Assembly: GCA_003232445.1 (NCBI GenBank)
Contig: QIJM01000013.1
Span: 1 to 8,047 of the forward strand
Direction: 5' to 3'
DNA: 8,047 bases
Source of the DNA: Paraglaciecola arctica
GTDB taxonomy: Bacteria > Pseudomonadota > Gammaproteobacteria > Enterobacterales > Alteromonadaceae
Each line of letters begins with the position of its first letter. The first letter of the stretch is position 1. Under the pieces are notes generated by a model that saw only the letters and a program-made list of their open reading frames with translations, did not search any database and was not told the origin of the DNA. The translations under genes were made by a program, and so were the position numbers. Shown here one piece after another: positions 1-7,717 of this stretch.

Positions 1-2571
1 GGCAACAGTGAGTTCACTGAAGCCAACGCGTTTAATGATTTTATTGCCACGCACGGAGGCAGTATTAATGCCTTAACAGGCACAGAATACAGCAGTTATT
101 TTTATGAAATTGCAACTGAATATGAACAACAAGCCTTAACCCATTTATACGCAATGCTCAGTAAACCTAGATTCTGCGAGGCTCTTATTGCAAAAGAAAT
201 TAATGCAATCGACGCCGAGTTTTTATTAAAACAAAAAGACGATTTGAGACGTCTTTATCAAGTGCATAAAGAGACATGTAACCCAGCTCATCCTTTTAGT
301 CAGTTTTCGGTGGGTAATCATCAAACCTTTGAGCCTTTCAGCCCATTCCAACTCAAACAAAAATTACTGCGGATGTTTGAGCGTTTTTATCAACCTCAAA
401 ATGCCTGTTTATGTTTAGTTAGCCCGCAACCACTGTCAGTCAGCGAAGAGTTTGTTCACCAACAGTTTAGCGATTGGCCATCACATAATGAGTTACCTGT
501 CGAACCGCTTCCGGCACTTTATCTTGAACATAACCTAGGTGTGCAGATCAATATCTTGCCTTTGCAAGAGGCGCGAAGAATGATTTTAACCTTTGCGCTT
601 CCTGAACAGCATTCCCATTACAGGAGTAAACCTTTAAATGTTCTGAGTCATATTTTAGGTGATGAAGGTGAAGGGGGTTTATTACATTTCTATAAAACGA
701 AAAACTGGGCCACTAGCTTAAGTGCCGGTGGTGGTATAGAAGGCAGCACATTCAAAGATTTCAACATAAATCTTCAATTGACAGATGAAGGTATTAAATA
801 CGCTGATGAGGTGATAACAGCACTTTTCTCGTATATTATCCAATTGATCAAAGAAAACGGTATTGAAACCTGGCGAATCGAAGAAACCGCGACCCTCAAT
901 CAACTCATGTGGGACTTTCCCGACCAAGCTAAGGCGATTGACGACGCATCCCACTACAGTCAGGCAATGTTCGAATACCCGCCACAACACCTGATTGCAG
1001 GCGACTACATTCTGGATAAACCTGCGGTGGATATAGTCTTACAAATGTTAGGCTTTTTTTGCCCCGAAAATATGCGCATAAAAACCGTTAATCTCTTTGT
1101 CAAAACTACCCATAAAGCTAAGTGGTACCATACACCTTATAGTGTCGACACCATTGGACCGACCCGCCTGAAGTCATTTCTAAGCGGAAATTGGCGTTCG
1201 CGCTTTGTGCTACCACAAGCCAATCAATTTTTACCCTCTTGCAAACCAATAAACCCCATTGTGTCTGAATTTGTGATACCTAAAAAAATTATTAGCCAGA
1301 ATGGATTAGATATTTGGTATGGACAAGACGATCAGTTTCAGCAACCCAAGGGGGATTGCTTTTTAACATTTGATTGCCATGCAGTGAATGAAGGTATTCA
1401 GGTCACGATGGCTAAAAGACTATGGGTCGCGCTGTTAAACGAAAAACTCAACCAAAAGTATTATCAAGCTAACCTAGCGGGCATGCATTTCCATTTATAC
1501 CCTCATCAAGGTGGATTTTCTTTGCAAACTAACGGTTTTAGTTCAAACCAGTTAGAGTTCTGCACCAATCTTTTGACTCAAATTGTTGTAAATAGAGATT
1601 TTTCTAATAGTTTCTCTCAAGTAAAAGCCAAACAATATCAGGGTTTGTCCAATGCACTATTGAATAAACCCATCAACCGACTTTTTTCAAAACTTTCTGT
1701 GCTTATGCAACAACAAAATCACGCTCCATCAGAGATGGCTCACGTCATGCAAAACTTGACCCTAGATGATATAGCGGTAACCAAGGAAAAGTTACTCAGT
1801 CAATTTCATTTAGAAGGACTGATGTTTGGTGATTGGGTCGCAGAAGACGCATACAGAGTCAGTGCTGATATCAAAGAATTCAGAATGATGCACGGTACAT
1901 GTGCCAAGATCCATAGAGGTGTAGCAGATATTAGACACGGTAGAGCCATTTCCTACCACGTAGAGTGTCAACATAAAGATCCAGCTGTTGTCATCTACTT
2001 TCAAGCGCCTGATGCGAGTCTAAAAAACGTAGCACTGACCATTCTGGCAGAACAATTACTCGCCACACCTTTTTTTAATCAACTTCGTACCGAACAACAA
2101 CTGGGTTACTTAGTCGGTAGTGGCTACATACCCTACAATCAACACCCGGGAATAGGCTTTTATATTCAATCACCCCATCATCCTGCTGAGCATCTGATTG
2201 ATGCAATTTATCTGTTTTTGCAAAATATTGTTGAAAGCATCGACCAATTCCGCCATGTATGGGATGCACTCAAAAAAGGCGTAATGAAACAACTAATGGA
2301 GAAAGACACTAATTTAAGCATGAAAAGTCAGAGGTTGTGGATGGCGATAAGCAATCAAGATAGTACATTTACATACAGCTCTCGAATGACCCAAACAATC
2401 TTAGATATTGATTTTTCTGAACTCAAATCCTACCTGATTTCACTCGTCTCTCGACAAGGATTTGGAGAAGCCATATTGTACAGCGGGGAGCCGCAGCATG
2501 TCCCTGTCCCATTCCAAACGGATGTGATAACAGATATTCAAAGTTTTAAATCCAACGGCCGATATCTTTAA
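1..2571 (+). CDS. Insulinase/pitrilysin-family (M16) zinc metallopeptidase, N-terminus cut by window edge
   Basis: The reading frame is open from base 1 to the TAA at 2569-2571, giving 856 visible residues; insulinase-type M16A enzymes are usually about 900-960 aa, so roughly 70-100 N-terminal residues lie to the left. The first visible residues (GNSEFTEANAFNDFIATHGG) match the segment that follows the catalytic HxxEH motif in insulin-degrading enzyme and pitrilysin, so that motif itself is not seen. The third zinc ligand is visible: EINAIDAE, with the second Glu at 217-219 (equivalent to human IDE E189). Downstream is the conserved NPAHPFSQFSVGN segment. Near the C-terminus FFNQLRTEQQLGY (about 2071-2109) carries the Arg and Tyr, seven residues apart, that match the IDE substrate-binding pair R824/Y831. 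The family folds as two clamshell halves that degrade peptides. Localisation cannot be judged without the N-terminus; pitrilysin itself is periplasmic. An ATG at 154 is internal to the domain and is not the true start. Family assignment is sure; substrate is unknown. Confidence 0.93.
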   Translation, partial: GNSEFTEANAFNDFIATHGGSINALTGTEYSSYFYEIATEYEQQALTHLYAMLSKPRFCEALIAKEINAIDAEFLLKQKDDLRRLYQVHKETCNPAHPFSQFSVGNHQTFEPFSPFQLKQKLLRMFERFYQPQNACLCLVSPQPLSVSEEFVHQQFSDWPSHNELPVEPLPALYLEHNLGVQINILPLQEARRMILTFALPEQHSHYRSKPLNVLSHILGDEGEGGLLHFYKTKNWATSLSAGGGIEGSTFKDFNINLQLTDEGIKYADEVITALFSYIIQLIKENGIETWRIEETATLNQLMWDFPDQAKAIDDASHYSQAMFEYPPQHLIAGDYILDKPAVDIVLQMLGFFCPENMRIKTVNLFVKTTHKAKWYHTPYSVDTIGPTRLKSFLSGNWRSRFVLPQANQFLPSCKPINPIVSEFVIPKKIISQNGLDIWYGQDDQFQQPKGDCFLTFDCHAVNEGIQVTMAKRLWVALLNEKLNQKYYQANLAGMHFHLYPHQGGFSLQTNGFSSNQLEFCTNLLTQIVVNRDFSNSFSQVKAKQYQGLSNALLNKPINRLFSKLSVLMQQQNHAPSEMAHVMQNLTLDDIAVTKEKLLSQFHLEGLMFGDWVAEDAYRVSADIKEFRMMHGTCAKIHRGVADIRHGRAISYHVECQHKDPAVVIYFQAPDASLKNVALTILAEQLLATPFFNQLRTEQQLGYLVGSGYIPYNQHPGIGFYIQSPHHPAEHLIDAIYLFLQNIVESIDQFRHVWDALKKGVMKQLMEKDTNLSMKSQRLWMAISNQDSTFTYSSRMTQTILDIDFSELKSYLISLVSRQGFGEAILYSGEPQHVPVPFQTDVITDIQSFKSNGRYL

Positions 2572-2697
2572 TATCTGGACAAATTAGCTAAAAAAGCAGC
2601 AATCAATCACTTTTATCATTAAGACACCCGTATTAGCACGATTAATGCTTGTAGCAGCCTTATAAATTAGGCATATTTAGGGTTAGGCGATACGGAT

Positions 2698-2745
2698 ATG
2701 TTTCCGATTGAATCTAAGTATTTTAAGGTAGTTCACTACCACTAA
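2698..2745 (+). CDS. Possible 15-codon leader ORF upstream of the sensor gene
   Basis: ATG at 2698 opens a 15-residue reading frame (MFPIESKYFKVVHYH) that stops at TAA 2743-2745, only 7 bases before the GTG start at 2753 and in a different frame. A weak AGG (2685-2687) lies 10 bases upstream. The stop falls inside the inverted repeats that precede the GTG. Because the downstream GTG has only a badly spaced Shine-Dalgarno-like AGTGAG, coupling by termination and re-initiation is conceivable. An ORF of this length is easily expected by chance, so this is only a candidate. Confidence 0.15.
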   Translation: MFPIESKYFKVVHYH

Positions 2746-2749
2746 GTGA
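2727..2749 (+). promoter_or_regulatory. Overlapping inverted repeats immediately upstream of the sensor-gene start
   Basis: GGTAGT (2727-2732) and ACTACC (2735-2740) form a perfect 6-bp dyad with a 2-bp centre; as RNA this makes a 5-bp stem GGTAG/CTACC with loop TTCA. A second inverted repeat overlaps it: TCACT (2733-2737) and AGTGA (2745-2749) with a 7-base loop. The two stems share 2735-2737 and cannot fold together. The second would cover the AGTGAG that is the only Shine-Dalgarno-like sequence before GTG 2753. The element could be an operator or an RNA switch; the stems are short, so chance remains possible. Confidence 0.3.
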
Positions 2750-2752
2750 GAA

Positions 2753-3400
2753 GTGCATATTCGCTATTTATTAACATTCCGCAGATTTTTCTTATATCTG
2801 TTACTTGGACTTTTTTCAGTTCATTATGCCCATGCAGCAGACAATATTTTTGTTAACTATTCTAAGTCTGAAGGTTTAGTACAAAACACAGTAACCAATA
2901 GCCTAGAAGATACTCGCGGATTTATGTGGTTTTCCACTTTTGAAGGTTTAAGCCGTTTTGATGGTTATGAGTTCAAAAACTACAAACATTCTAGTAAAGA
3001 CCCCTATTCATTACCCAATAATTTTACCAAAAAACTACTGTTAGACTCTAGTGGAAACCTTTGGGTTGCGACCAAAAATGGACTGGCTAAATACAATCCG
3101 TTAAAAGACAATTTTACAAATTATAATAAAGACAATAGTCAGCTAAACAGTAATGAAATTTTTACTATTGCCCTGAATGAAGAGGGGGATTTGTTAGTTT
3201 CCACCACTGCAAACCTGTATATTTATGACGACTTGGCTGACAGGTTTCTACCGTTAAGCGCAAATGGGGTAGACCTTCCCGTAAATATTAAGGTTATTTA
3301 CAGCGAACAAGATAAAACGTGGTTAGGTAGTCTTGGCCAAGGTTTGTTTATTCTTGAACACCCTTGTTCAGTTTACAAGAATCCAACCCTTGGAATATAA
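2753..3400 (+). CDS. N-terminal fragment of a propeller-type cyclic-di-GMP sensor: signal peptide plus four Reg_prop blades, ended by a frameshift
   Basis: This is the front part of the gene that continues at about 3364-7257 in another frame. An in-frame TGA at 2747 makes GTG 2753 the earliest usable start; no ATG is nearby and the Shine-Dalgarno match is poor and too close. Residues 1-28 form a clear signal peptide: basic HIRYLLTFRR, a hydrophobic LYLLLGLF core, and an AHA cleavage site before A29. Mature sequence then shows Reg_prop beta-propeller repeats, each a W/L-x-x-T-x-x-G-L-x-x-x-D/N unit: FMWFSTFEGLSRFD (about 57-70), LWVATKNGLAKYN (103-115), LLVSTTANLYIYD (147-159) and TWLGSLGQGLFIL (189-201). 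After E202 the homology stops and 13 unrelated residues lead to TAA at 3398. The fragment alone could be exported but has no membrane anchor or output domain, so it is unlikely to work by itself. Start choice is fairly sure; that it belongs with the next entry is very likely. Confidence 0.85.
   Translation: MHIRYLLTFRRFFLYLLLGLFSVHYAHAADNIFVNYSKSEGLVQNTVTNSLEDTRGFMWFSTFEGLSRFDGYEFKNYKHSSKDPYSLPNNFTKKLLLDSSGNLWVATKNGLAKYNPLKDNFTNYNKDNSQLNSNEIFTIALNEEGDLLVSTTANLYIYDDLADRFLPLSANGVDLPVNIKVIYSEQDKTWLGSLGQGLFILEHPCSVYKNPTLGI
3358..3397 (+). other. Frameshift site splitting the sensor gene
   Basis: The front frame stays open to the TAA at 3398; the rear frame is open only after the TGA at 3355-3357. 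The change of frame must therefore lie within 3358-3397. It corresponds to one missing base (or two extra bases). No in-frame XXXYYYZ slippery heptamer is present in this interval, so a programmed -1 shift is not supported; a real indel or a sequencing/assembly error fits better. Restoring one base gives a single protein of about 1,501 residues. Confidence 0.85.
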
Positions 3401-6400
3401 TTGTTGAAGCCAATGTTATCCTAGATGTTAAAATGATTGATGGAAGTTACTGGCTAGGAACAGAAATAGGCGCCTATAAAATTGATAGCCAATCAGCTGA
3501 AATCCTACAGCTGAACACCCGAAGCAATCCCCCCATAATCGGCGAGATAGTCAGAAGTATCATCCAGAATGAGGATGGAAAAGTATGGCTTGGCACAGAT
3601 ACGGGGATCAGTATCGTAGACAGTGAAACCAATTATATTTTTTCTTATAACGATAAAAATAGTTCTAATTTCGGTTTGGAAAGTAGTCACATTCATAGTT
3701 TGTTTTTGGACTCGAACAATTCCATTTGGTTAGGCACATACTCAGGCGGATTATATCGTTACAATTCCGCTAGCTCACAGATAAAATTTTTCCAGAAACA
3801 AAGTGATAATCCAAACGGGTTGTCAGGGAATGTAGTTTGGGGCTTAGCCCAGGATTTAAAAGGAGAAATATGGGTTGGCACACAATCCAAGGGACTAAGC
3901 CGGTTTGATGTCGGCAATTATACGTTTAAAAGATACCTAGATAATTTCCAGCACAATATATGGGCAATTGAAATCGACCAATTTGACAATATTTGGGTCG
4001 CCAGCTCAGGGGGTATATTTATTTATCGTGAAGAGAACGAGGATCAGCTTAATCTAGTTAAAACCCTTTTCTCTGGGAAGGCCATTGTCAAGCTTAAACA
4101 TTTTTCTGAGCGCATTTGGCTACCAACATATAACAATTCAATTAACTGGATTGAGCCCCGAGATTTTGAAATAATTACAATTGAATTAGCCAATAAAAAC
4201 ATCAATTACGTTGAACCTTTGCTGCTCGACAGTGAACAAAACATATGGCTTAGAACGAACTTAGGCTTAATGTTATATAATCTAAATAATCAACAACTTC
4301 AGCATTTACACCTTAACGTTGATAATTCAATACGGCGCTTCAACTCTGTAATAGAGACAAATGATAGTTTTTGGTTATCTACTCTCACCCATGGGTTAAT
4401 TCAGTTAGATAAATATTCATATCGAGTTTTAAACAGATTGAATAATGAAAACGGCCTCGCAAGCGACCAAGTAATTAAATCAATCAGACACGAAAATAGC
4501 TTATGGGTATCTCACACTAGTGGTGGCATTGACGAAATATCCTTGGAAACGGGCAAGGTTTTGCAAAACATTGCACCTGAAAGACTCCTCTTCAATGAGC
4601 TTAATGAAGGATCGGGAATGCTTTCCCAAGCAGGTGATATATTATTTGGAGGCTCCGATGGTTTGTTAATGTTCAACCCAGATGAGTTGTCTTTTGAAGC
4701 CAATAAGCATAAGGCATCTAAAAACCAGCTACAAAAAAATGAAGCGCCCACTATTACCCAACTACGTTTATTTAACTTGCCAATCTCTGTTCATTCGAAT
4801 AATTCGCCACTTTTAAAGCCCATCAATTTGTCTAACAGTGTTGATTTGCCAAATGAATCTACAATGCTCAGCATTAAGTTTGCTCAATTGAACCCGGTTA
4901 ATCCCAAAGCAGTTAAATATCGCTATAGGCTATTAGGTTTATCAGACACATGGATAGTGACCGATGCGGAATCGTTAAGACGTGCTGAATTTTCAAATTT
5001 GGATTTTGGCAGTTATGAATTTGTTGTACAGAGTAAAAATCCTTTAGCCCCTTGGTCTGAGCCAAAATCTCTTCAGATCAACATAGCCCCACCATTCTGG
5101 TTAGAGCAAAACGCCATAATTTTATATAGTCTATTGAGCATTCTGATTTTGCTTTACTGGCTTAAACAAATCCGCTCGAGAAATGCGATACGTCAATCCT
5201 TACTTGAAAACGAAGAACGATTGAAGTTAACACTTTGGAGCAGTGGCGACGAACTGTGGGATTGGGATATTTACCAAGGGCAGGTATTTCGATCCAATAC
5301 ATGGGGCACCTTAGACTTCCCTCAAGATGATATTAGGGTAAATAGCTCCTACGAAGCCAATATTCATCCAAATGATATCCAGCGAGTACAACAGACTTTA
5401 AATGAACACCTAAACGAAAAAACTGAACATTACGAAATTACCTATCGTGCTAAAACATATAAAGGTGACTGGTTATGGGTGCTCGACCGTGGAAAGGTGG
5501 TAGCCAGAGATAATAATCATCAACCGCTAAGGATGACAGGCACCTTAAAGAATATTAGCCATCTAAAAGAGGCTGAAGAACAGCTGAAGTTATTTAAGCG
5601 TTCTATTGAAACTATATCTGATGGTGTATTTATCACCGATACCTCTTTTAAATTTATCTCAGTGAATAATTCGTATTGTAAATACACTGGCGAAACCCGT
5701 GAGCAAGCCTTAGCCAGTTATTTAACGTTCCATCAATATCCCGGAGCCTTCACCGAAGAAGTCAAAAAGTCATTGCAACAAAAAGGCAATTGGTTCGGTG
5801 AGGTGGAATCCCGTCGTGCGGCGGGAGAAAAATATGAAATGGAATTGAACGTTGATGCAATCACTGACGAGGACGGTAAAATCAGCCATTATGTTGGGGT
5901 GTTCTCAGACATAACCTCACGTAAAGGCACAGAAAAAGAACTACTAAAATTATCGAATACCGACCCCTTAACCGAGCTACCTAATCGATCTTTCTTCCAA
6001 GCTAGTCACAGTAATATTGTGCGCAGGGACACACAACACGCCTTGATATGTTTGGATATGGATAATTTCAAGAAAATTAACGATTCTTTGGGGCACCAAA
6101 CAGGCGATATATTGATCAAACAAATCGCTAAACGGTTACAAAAAATAGCGGGCACTAAAGCCACTTGTTATCGGTTAGGCGGCGATGAATTTAGTATATT
6201 AATTGATAATTCTACAGATATTCACCATATCACTCACTTTGCACAGACCATATTAGATAATATGGCACGACCTTTCATTATTAATAAACAAGAATTTGTA
6301 TTGGGCGCTAGCTTAGGTATCGCCTTTTATCCGGAAGACGGCAGCAACTCACAAGAGCTACTAAAAAATGCTGATACAGCGATGTATTTTGCGAAAAATG

Positions 6401-7257
6401 CTGGAGGCAATAAGTATCAATTTTTTAGTGGTGAAATGAACCAAAATGCCGTACGTCAATTACAAATAGAAAACCTTATAAGGCATGGATTAAAAGAAGA
6501 TTTATTTACAGTCTTTTATCAGCCTAAAGTGGATATTGCTAGCGGCAAGTTAGTCAGCATGGAAGCCCTTGTGCGTTACGAGCACCCCGAGAAAGGCTTA
6601 GTCAGTCCTGCCCAGTTTATTCCCTTAGCCGAACAAACTGGACAGATTATTGAGATTGGTGAGGTTGTACTTAGAAAGGCGTGTGAAGACACCAAGCGCT
6701 GGGTCGATGCAGGTCTCTTTACTGGGCGTGTTGCCGTTAATATCGCAGCTCGGCAGTTTGAAATCCCAGATTTAGATGAACGCATTATGAGTATTCTGCA
6801 AAAAGCTGGCTTGTCTGCCTTACATTTAGAATGTGAAATAACCGAAGGCACGTTGATGCAAAGCCCTGAAAATGCCCTAAGGATGATGCAGCGCTTGCGT
6901 GAGCGTGGCATACATTTGGCGCTGGATGATTTTGGTACAGGTTATTCATCCCTTGCATATTTAAAACGCTTCCCGATCAACACATTAAAAATTGATAAAG
7001 CCTTTATCGACGATATAGCGACGAGCGCCGAAGACCGGCATATGGCTCAGGCAATTATTACCATAGCCCATAACCTTGGCTTGAAAGTGGTTGCCGAAGG
7101 AGTTGAGCATGAGAGCCAACTGTCAATTTTACGACGCTATAAATGCGAAATGTTGCAGGGCTACCTCTACAGTAAACCCTTAAACGCGGTCAAATTTGAA
7201 CGTTTACTCAAAGAAAATCACGAATTGCGAAAAATCATCCAAAATTCCAACATATAG
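3364..7257 (+). CDS. Main part of membrane sensor: Reg_prop propeller - Y_Y_Y - TM - PAS-PAS - GGDEF - EAL
   Basis: Residue numbers count from TTG 3364, which is only the edge of the open frame; the first ATG is 3433 and neither has a good ribosome site, because this is the rear part of the gene starting at 2753. About ten more Reg_prop blades come first (e.g. YWLGTEIGAYKID, VWLGTDTGISIVD, IWLGTYSGGLYRYN, IWVGTQSKGLSRFD). Next are a Y_Y_Y domain (about 492-574, with YRYRLLGLSDTW), a transmembrane helix (584-600) and two PAS domains (about 615-735 and 742-855). The GGDEF domain has TDPLT near 866, metal-binding Asp 898 and GGDEF at 939-943, all intact; the upstream RxxD inhibitory site is replaced by GTKA. 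The EAL domain has EAL 1067-1069, Asn1126, Glu1158, Asp1188/1189 in DDFGTGYSS, Lys1209, Glu1245 and Gln1265, so phosphodiesterase activity is expected. Inferred role: an extracytoplasmic signal read by the propellers controls cyclic-di-GMP making or breakdown in the cytoplasm. The ligand is unknown. Without the front part the propeller would lack its signal peptide. Confidence 0.9.
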   Translation: MFSLQESNPWNIIVEANVILDVKMIDGSYWLGTEIGAYKIDSQSAEILQLNTRSNPPIIGEIVRSIIQNEDGKVWLGTDTGISIVDSETNYIFSYNDKNSSNFGLESSHIHSLFLDSNNSIWLGTYSGGLYRYNSASSQIKFFQKQSDNPNGLSGNVVWGLAQDLKGEIWVGTQSKGLSRFDVGNYTFKRYLDNFQHNIWAIEIDQFDNIWVASSGGIFIYREENEDQLNLVKTLFSGKAIVKLKHFSERIWLPTYNNSINWIEPRDFEIITIELANKNINYVEPLLLDSEQNIWLRTNLGLMLYNLNNQQLQHLHLNVDNSIRRFNSVIETNDSFWLSTLTHGLIQLDKYSYRVLNRLNNENGLASDQVIKSIRHENSLWVSHTSGGIDEISLETGKVLQNIAPERLLFNELNEGSGMLSQAGDILFGGSDGLLMFNPDELSFEANKHKASKNQLQKNEAPTITQLRLFNLPISVHSNNSPLLKPINLSNSVDLPNESTMLSIKFAQLNPVNPKAVKYRYRLLGLSDTWIVTDAESLRRAEFSNLDFGSYEFVVQSKNPLAPWSEPKSLQINIAPPFWLEQNAIILYSLLSILILLYWLKQIRSRNAIRQSLLENEERLKLTLWSSGDELWDWDIYQGQVFRSNTWGTLDFPQDDIRVNSSYEANIHPNDIQRVQQTLNEHLNEKTEHYEITYRAKTYKGDWLWVLDRGKVVARDNNHQPLRMTGTLKNISHLKEAEEQLKLFKRSIETISDGVFITDTSFKFISVNNSYCKYTGETREQALASYLTFHQYPGAFTEEVKKSLQQKGNWFGEVESRRAAGEKYEMELNVDAITDEDGKISHYVGVFSDITSRKGTEKELLKLSNTDPLTELPNRSFFQASHSNIVRRDTQHALICLDMDNFKKINDSLGHQTGDILIKQIAKRLQKIAGTKATCYRLGGDEFSILIDNSTDIHHITHFAQTILDNMARPFIINKQEFVLGASLGIAFYPEDGSNSQELLKNADTAMYFAKNAGGNKYQFFSGEMNQNAVRQLQIENLIRHGLKEDLFTVFYQPKVDIASGKLVSMEALVRYEHPEKGLVSPAQFIPLAEQTGQIIEIGEVVLRKACEDTKRWVDAGLFTGRVAVNIAARQFEIPDLDERIMSILQKAGLSALHLECEITEGTLMQSPENALRMMQRLRERGIHLALDDFGTGYSSLAYLKRFPINTLKIDKAFIDDIATSAEDRHMAQAIITIAHNLGLKVVAEGVEHESQLSILRRYKCEMLQGYLYSKPLNAVKFERLLKENHELRKIIQNSNI

Positions 7258-7424
7258 ATTCATATTAACTTTCCACTCTCTACCCCCTATTGTATAAGAC
7301 ATTTGGCCTATTTGTCTAACCCGCTCACTAGGTAAAGCGTGTGTTTTTCGTGGTAAATATTGTTCGCTTGTTAATATTGGCACACTTTTGGCTCTTATTA
7401 TCGTGACCGGCAAAAAATGTCGGC

Positions 7425-7450
7425 AAACGTCAATAAAACGTCAATAAAAC
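7425..7450 (+). repeat. Tandem 11-bp direct repeat upstream of the small-protein gene
   Basis: The unit AACGTCAATAA occurs at 7426-7436 and again at 7437-7447. The period-11 match covers 7425-7450, so a third copy begins with AAC before it diverges. The repeat ends four bases before the Shine-Dalgarno GAGGA (7454-7458) of the 51-aa gene. A period near one helical turn would put both copies on the same DNA face, so a regulator site is possible; it could equally be a chance duplication in the untranslated leader. A nearby short hairpin (CCGGC 7408-7412 with GTCGG 7419-7423) has no T-tract. Confidence 0.6.
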
Positions 7451-7466
7451 AACGAGGAATTAAAAA

Positions 7467-7622
7467 ATGTTAAAATCTTATGCAGTAGCATTAATATTAG
7501 CCACCACTGCTCCGGTAGCCATTAAATCTGAAGAAAGTGTACAAGCACCTATCAAAAGTCAGGCTGCTACTATAACTGTAGATACGAGCAAAAATGGAAT
7601 AAAAACTGATATACGCTGGTAG
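7467..7622 (+). CDS. Small hypothetical protein, 51 aa, with signal-peptide-like N-terminus
   Basis: ATG 7467 to TAG 7620-7622, preceded by a good Shine-Dalgarno GAGGA (7454-7458) with 8-base spacing. The protein begins MLKSYAVALILATTAPVA: a short basic start and a hydrophobic stretch (about residues 5-19) like a signal peptide or a short membrane anchor. The cleavage site is not clean: APVA puts Pro at -3 of A18, and the alternative after A15 puts Pro at +1. The remaining ~33 residues are polar (ESVQAPIKSQAATITVD, then a lysine-containing end finishing IRW), with no cysteine and no motif I recognise. The gene stands alone between the sensor gene and convergent fadJ and is followed by stem-loops and a terminator, as expected for a short monocistronic transcript. 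I do not know the family. It is likely real given the ribosome site, the exported-type N-terminus and the terminator. No convincing promoter pair was found. Confidence 0.65.
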   Translation: MLKSYAVALILATTAPVAIKSEESVQAPIKSQAATITVDTSKNGIKTDIRW

Positions 7623-7629
7623 CTAAAGC

Positions 7630-7662
7630 TCACTTCATAATCTAGCAGTAGAATATGAGTGA
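7630..7662 (+). other. Long imperfect stem-loop in the 3' UTR of the small gene
   Basis: Starting 8 bases after the small gene's stop, the left arm TCAC-t-TCATA-a-TCTA pairs with the right arm TAGA-a-TATGA-GTGA around a GCAG tetraloop (7645-7648). This gives 13 Watson-Crick pairs with one bulged T (7634) and one A-A mismatch (7640/7653). There is no T-run after it, so it is not itself a terminator. It could protect the mRNA 3' end or be part of a structured small RNA. Confidence 0.5.
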
Positions 7663-7679
7663 CATTAGAATGAAACATC

Positions 7680-7706
7680 TAATTCAGTATATTTCTAACT
7701 GAGTTA
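7680..7706 (+). other. Second stem-loop in the 3' UTR of the small gene
   Basis: TAATTCAGT (7680-7688) pairs with ACTGAGTTA (7698-7706): eight Watson-Crick pairs and one T-G wobble, with loop ATATTTCTA. It is AT-rich and has no T-tract directly after it. It lies between the hairpin at 7630-7662 and the terminator at 7718-7743, making three hairpins in a row. Confidence 0.4.
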
Positions 7707-7717
7707 ACTTAAAAATC

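Noticed and set aside
718..990. Minus-strand 90-codon reading frame inside the M16 protease
   Set aside because: Antisense to conserved M16 coding sequence, with no supporting ribosome site or recognisable protein features.
2555..2577. GATAT/ATATC inverted repeat at the stop of the M16 gene as a terminator
   Set aside because: Pure AT-type short stem overlapping the stop codon with no T-run after it; likely chance.
3361..3376. Programmed -1 ribosomal frameshift as explanation for the split sensor gene
   Set aside because: Every heptamer in the correct phase from 3358 to 3397 was read; none fits XXXYYYZ.
6576..6911. Minus-strand 111-codon reading frame inside the EAL domain
   Set aside because: It lies wholly antisense to a strongly supported, conserved coding region; it is a shadow of the EAL codons.
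7297..7317. AGACA/TGTCT inverted repeat after the sensor gene as its terminator
   Set aside because: The stem is 5 bp with an 11-base loop and the following bases (AACCCG) are not a T-tract.
7377..7401. Promoter for the small gene: TTGGCA (7377-7382) and TATTAT (7396-7401)
   Set aside because: The spacer is only 13 bp, too short for a sigma-70 promoter; alternative -35 boxes give 19 bp or more with poor matches.
7204..7413. Minus-strand 69-codon reading frame overlapping the end of the sensor gene and the following gap
   Set aside because: It starts at TTG without a ribosome site, overlaps the EAL C-terminus in antisense, and its protein has no recognisable features.
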